Assembly: GCA_016801885.1 (NCBI GenBank)
Contig: CM028891.1
Coordinates: forward strand, 16,901,017 to 16,965,016
Reading direction: 5' to 3'
DNA length: 64,000 nt
DNA from: Toxotes chatareus
Taxonomy: Eukaryota; Chordata; Actinopteri; Toxotidae
Shown here: piece after piece, positions 62,395 through 64,000 of the stretch
Layout: every line of letters begins with the position of its first letter
Position numbering within the stretch: position 1 is the first letter of the stretch
Notes under the pieces: model-generated
Databases searched by the model: none
Told to the model about the DNA's origin: nothing
Seen by the model: the letters and a program-made list of their open reading frames with translations, nothing else
Translations under genes and position numbers: made by a program

Positions 62395-62525
62395 AAGCCA
62401 TAGGATGCTGCGCTGTATGAATATTTTTCGAAATTGTGCAAAATTAGATGCAAATGGTTCGAAGGAAATGTTGCATTTTAATAAGCTCCACATTCCTGCC
62501 ATATACACGGGGTGTTAGATAAAAA
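62395..62525. promoter_or_regulatory. CNE-like stretch centred on a POU octamer
   Basis: The perfect octamer ATGCAAAT (62448-62455) is flanked by two copies of the palindrome TTCGAA (62427-62432 and 62458-62463). CpG is rare in this window, so paired TTCGAA words are unusual. Around them lie ATTTTAATAAGCTCC and CCATATACACGG (CCATATA is SRF/CArG-like but incomplete). The stretch is free of repeats. Function is inference. Confidence 0.28.
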
Positions 62526-64000
62526 TGGCAAACCCAACCAAACATAGAGCAACACCGAATTCAATTAGTAGAAATAATGACTGGAATCACAAGAGTTCAT
62601 TAAAGTGTAAAATACAGGAAGACATCGCCCATTCCCCGCTGCAGCCACGACTCCGGATGAATGTACATCATGTCCTGCAATCACACAACCTCATTCAGCG
62701 TCATTTTCCCTGACAGGCTTCTAGTGTACACCGCTGGGGCCAGATTAGCAACATCCACAGCACTTTGTTTACTTTGCACCACGAGTCTAGTCTAAGTGAG
62801 CCATCTGTGAACTTGTGAGTGAGTCAGTCAGGAGATCAGTGCCAAATAGGCCTCAGCTGTCTGCCACTGGCTAGTTTTCAGCTGTATTTCACCTTCTCCT
62901 TCCCTCTTGGACTCTTATTAGTGTCAGAAAGGCCACCTATGTCCAGGTGTGAAGACGTCTTGCCAGGTGGAAGATGTGATACCGATTTGTTCTGCTCATA
63001 ATGTCAGCGGTCTGGGAGCGCGGTGCTGTACTTTCGTCTCAACAGTGTAAACCAATTATTCAAGTTTTTAATTTGGTTAAATCTAGCCACCTCTTTCAAA
63101 GATCCTTTGCACTTGACAAATTCATATCAAAACATGAATTAATGCAAATGTGAATAGGGGATTAGCCTGTACAGTGCATGGAGGCATTATTATGACTGAA
63201 ATGTTTCATCCGCCTGTTTTAAAATGAGCCCTCTCTCTGAAGCCTTTTATGTCTTGGAAGTGCAATGATACTTTTGGTATCGTTCCAGTATCAAAGCAAT
63301 GCAAATGACTTGCATTGATCTGTAATTTGAAGGCACTTTATCCCAATATTTTATACGACTTGCACAAGACGAGCTGAGCTTCAAAATGCCAAATTTAAAC
63401 GCTCCAGATGCTCAAACAGTGCTTGATCAATCGTATGCATCACTGTAAAAGATGCCATCAGTGGCAGCACTTGAAAGTACCACACAGATAATGTAAGGTG
63501 AACCACTCTTGCCTCATGTCGTACTGAAACAATGTCTAATCATAGCTGTGATGATTTAGCTTTTTCTTGCACTTCTTTCTGAAGGTTGGTGACAGATTAC
63601 ATGTTTAGATGTGAGCTTGTGTGTCTTACCCAAAGTACGAATGGTGGCTGATTATCCAAACTATGATTAATGTCCATTGCCAGGACACCTTGTTTGTATC
63701 AATACATGTTGTCACTGAGATTTTTTTTTTTTTTTACGCCCTCAGGTATAACATGTGATGCCGACAGAAGAAACAGCACATGATGTATTTGAAATAAGAG
63801 CTTGTCATGGAAATAAATTTGAAAACAGCTGCCAGACAACCTGTCAGCTTCAATACATCCTGGTTGGTCACTTGCATTACAGTAGCTGAGATGTTCATTG
63901 AAAGAAAAACAAGCTGGCTCTGTGTTTTTGACTGGTTGTGTGTACTTGCTGACAGCAAAGGACTTTAAGGGTCATACTGGTTATTATGAAGCATGAGCAT
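62526..64000. other. Unique non-coding sequence
   Basis: No gene is recognised. Frames at 62525-62713, 62819-63001 and 63734-63958 (-) are 60-74 codons without domains. A T15 tract lies at 63721-63735. The window ends inside unique sequence. Confidence 0.55.
63721..63735. repeat. T-homopolymer tract
   Basis: Fifteen consecutive T. Confidence 0.9.

Noticed and set aside
1..64000. tRNA, rRNA, snRNA or known miRNA genes
   Set aside because: Looking for B-box-like GGTTCGAATC sequences, rRNA cores and familiar miRNA seeds gave nothing convincing. GGTTCGAAGG near 62457 has no matching tRNA fold around it.
1..64000. CRISPR arrays, operons, phage or other prokaryotic systems
   Set aside because: There are no regularly spaced direct repeats, no dense coding and no ribosome-binding sites. 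The sequence has vertebrate texture.

Overview
The window looks like non-coding nuclear DNA from a ray-finned (probably percomorph) fish. It is AT-rich, with many A/T homopolymer runs and CA/GT microsatellites. It also holds decayed copies of interspersed repeats that I recognise from teleost genomes: a TAATCGATTA-rich element ending in GCAGCCCTA, a 'CTCAAGTAC' element, a GGATAAAAG...CCAAATG SINE/LINE-type tail, and a GCTTTATTG...GAAATTT tail. The fish assignment rests on remembered repeat families, not on a database search.

I find no protein-coding gene, rRNA, tRNA, CRISPR array or prokaryotic feature. The longest open frame is 150 codons, and all frames have the length and composition expected by chance in 64 kb. 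Some frames simply run through repeats (30249-30485 through an interspersed repeat, 42508-42775 through a CA microsatellite). I see no run of recognisable protein domain, and no set of exons with matching splice sites. The window is therefore either a gene desert or the inside of a very large intron. I cannot tell which, and cannot name the flanking gene.

Layout: 1-21.3 kb is unique AT-rich sequence. It has a CRE palindrome near 0.4 kb, an octamer inverted repeat at 1.34 kb, stretches resembling conserved non-coding elements (CNEs) near 0.5, 4.2, 4.7, 14.2, 17.2 and 17.8 kb, and a CpG-richer patch at 7.4-7.7 kb. From 21.3 to 30.4 kb there are three copies of the same interspersed repeat, with CNE-like stretches at 23.9 and 29.5 kb between them. 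From 30.4 to 45 kb there are A-tracts, two long CA/GT microsatellites, a GC-rich hairpin at 40.8 kb and CNE-like stretches at 33.2, 37.8 and 38.3 kb. From 45.0 to 45.4 kb lies the stretch I rate most likely to be regulatory, followed directly by a second repeat family. From 46.3 to 64 kb there are more tails and T-tracts, a forkhead-site palindrome at 47.9 kb, a fourth copy of the first repeat at 57.2 kb, and an octamer-centred stretch at 62.4 kb.

If the CNE-like stretches are real, the plausible overall reading is a regulatory landscape with homeodomain, POU and forkhead-type sites serving a developmental gene outside the window. That is inference: conservation cannot be measured from one sequence. 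I saw no clear sign of a new biological system.
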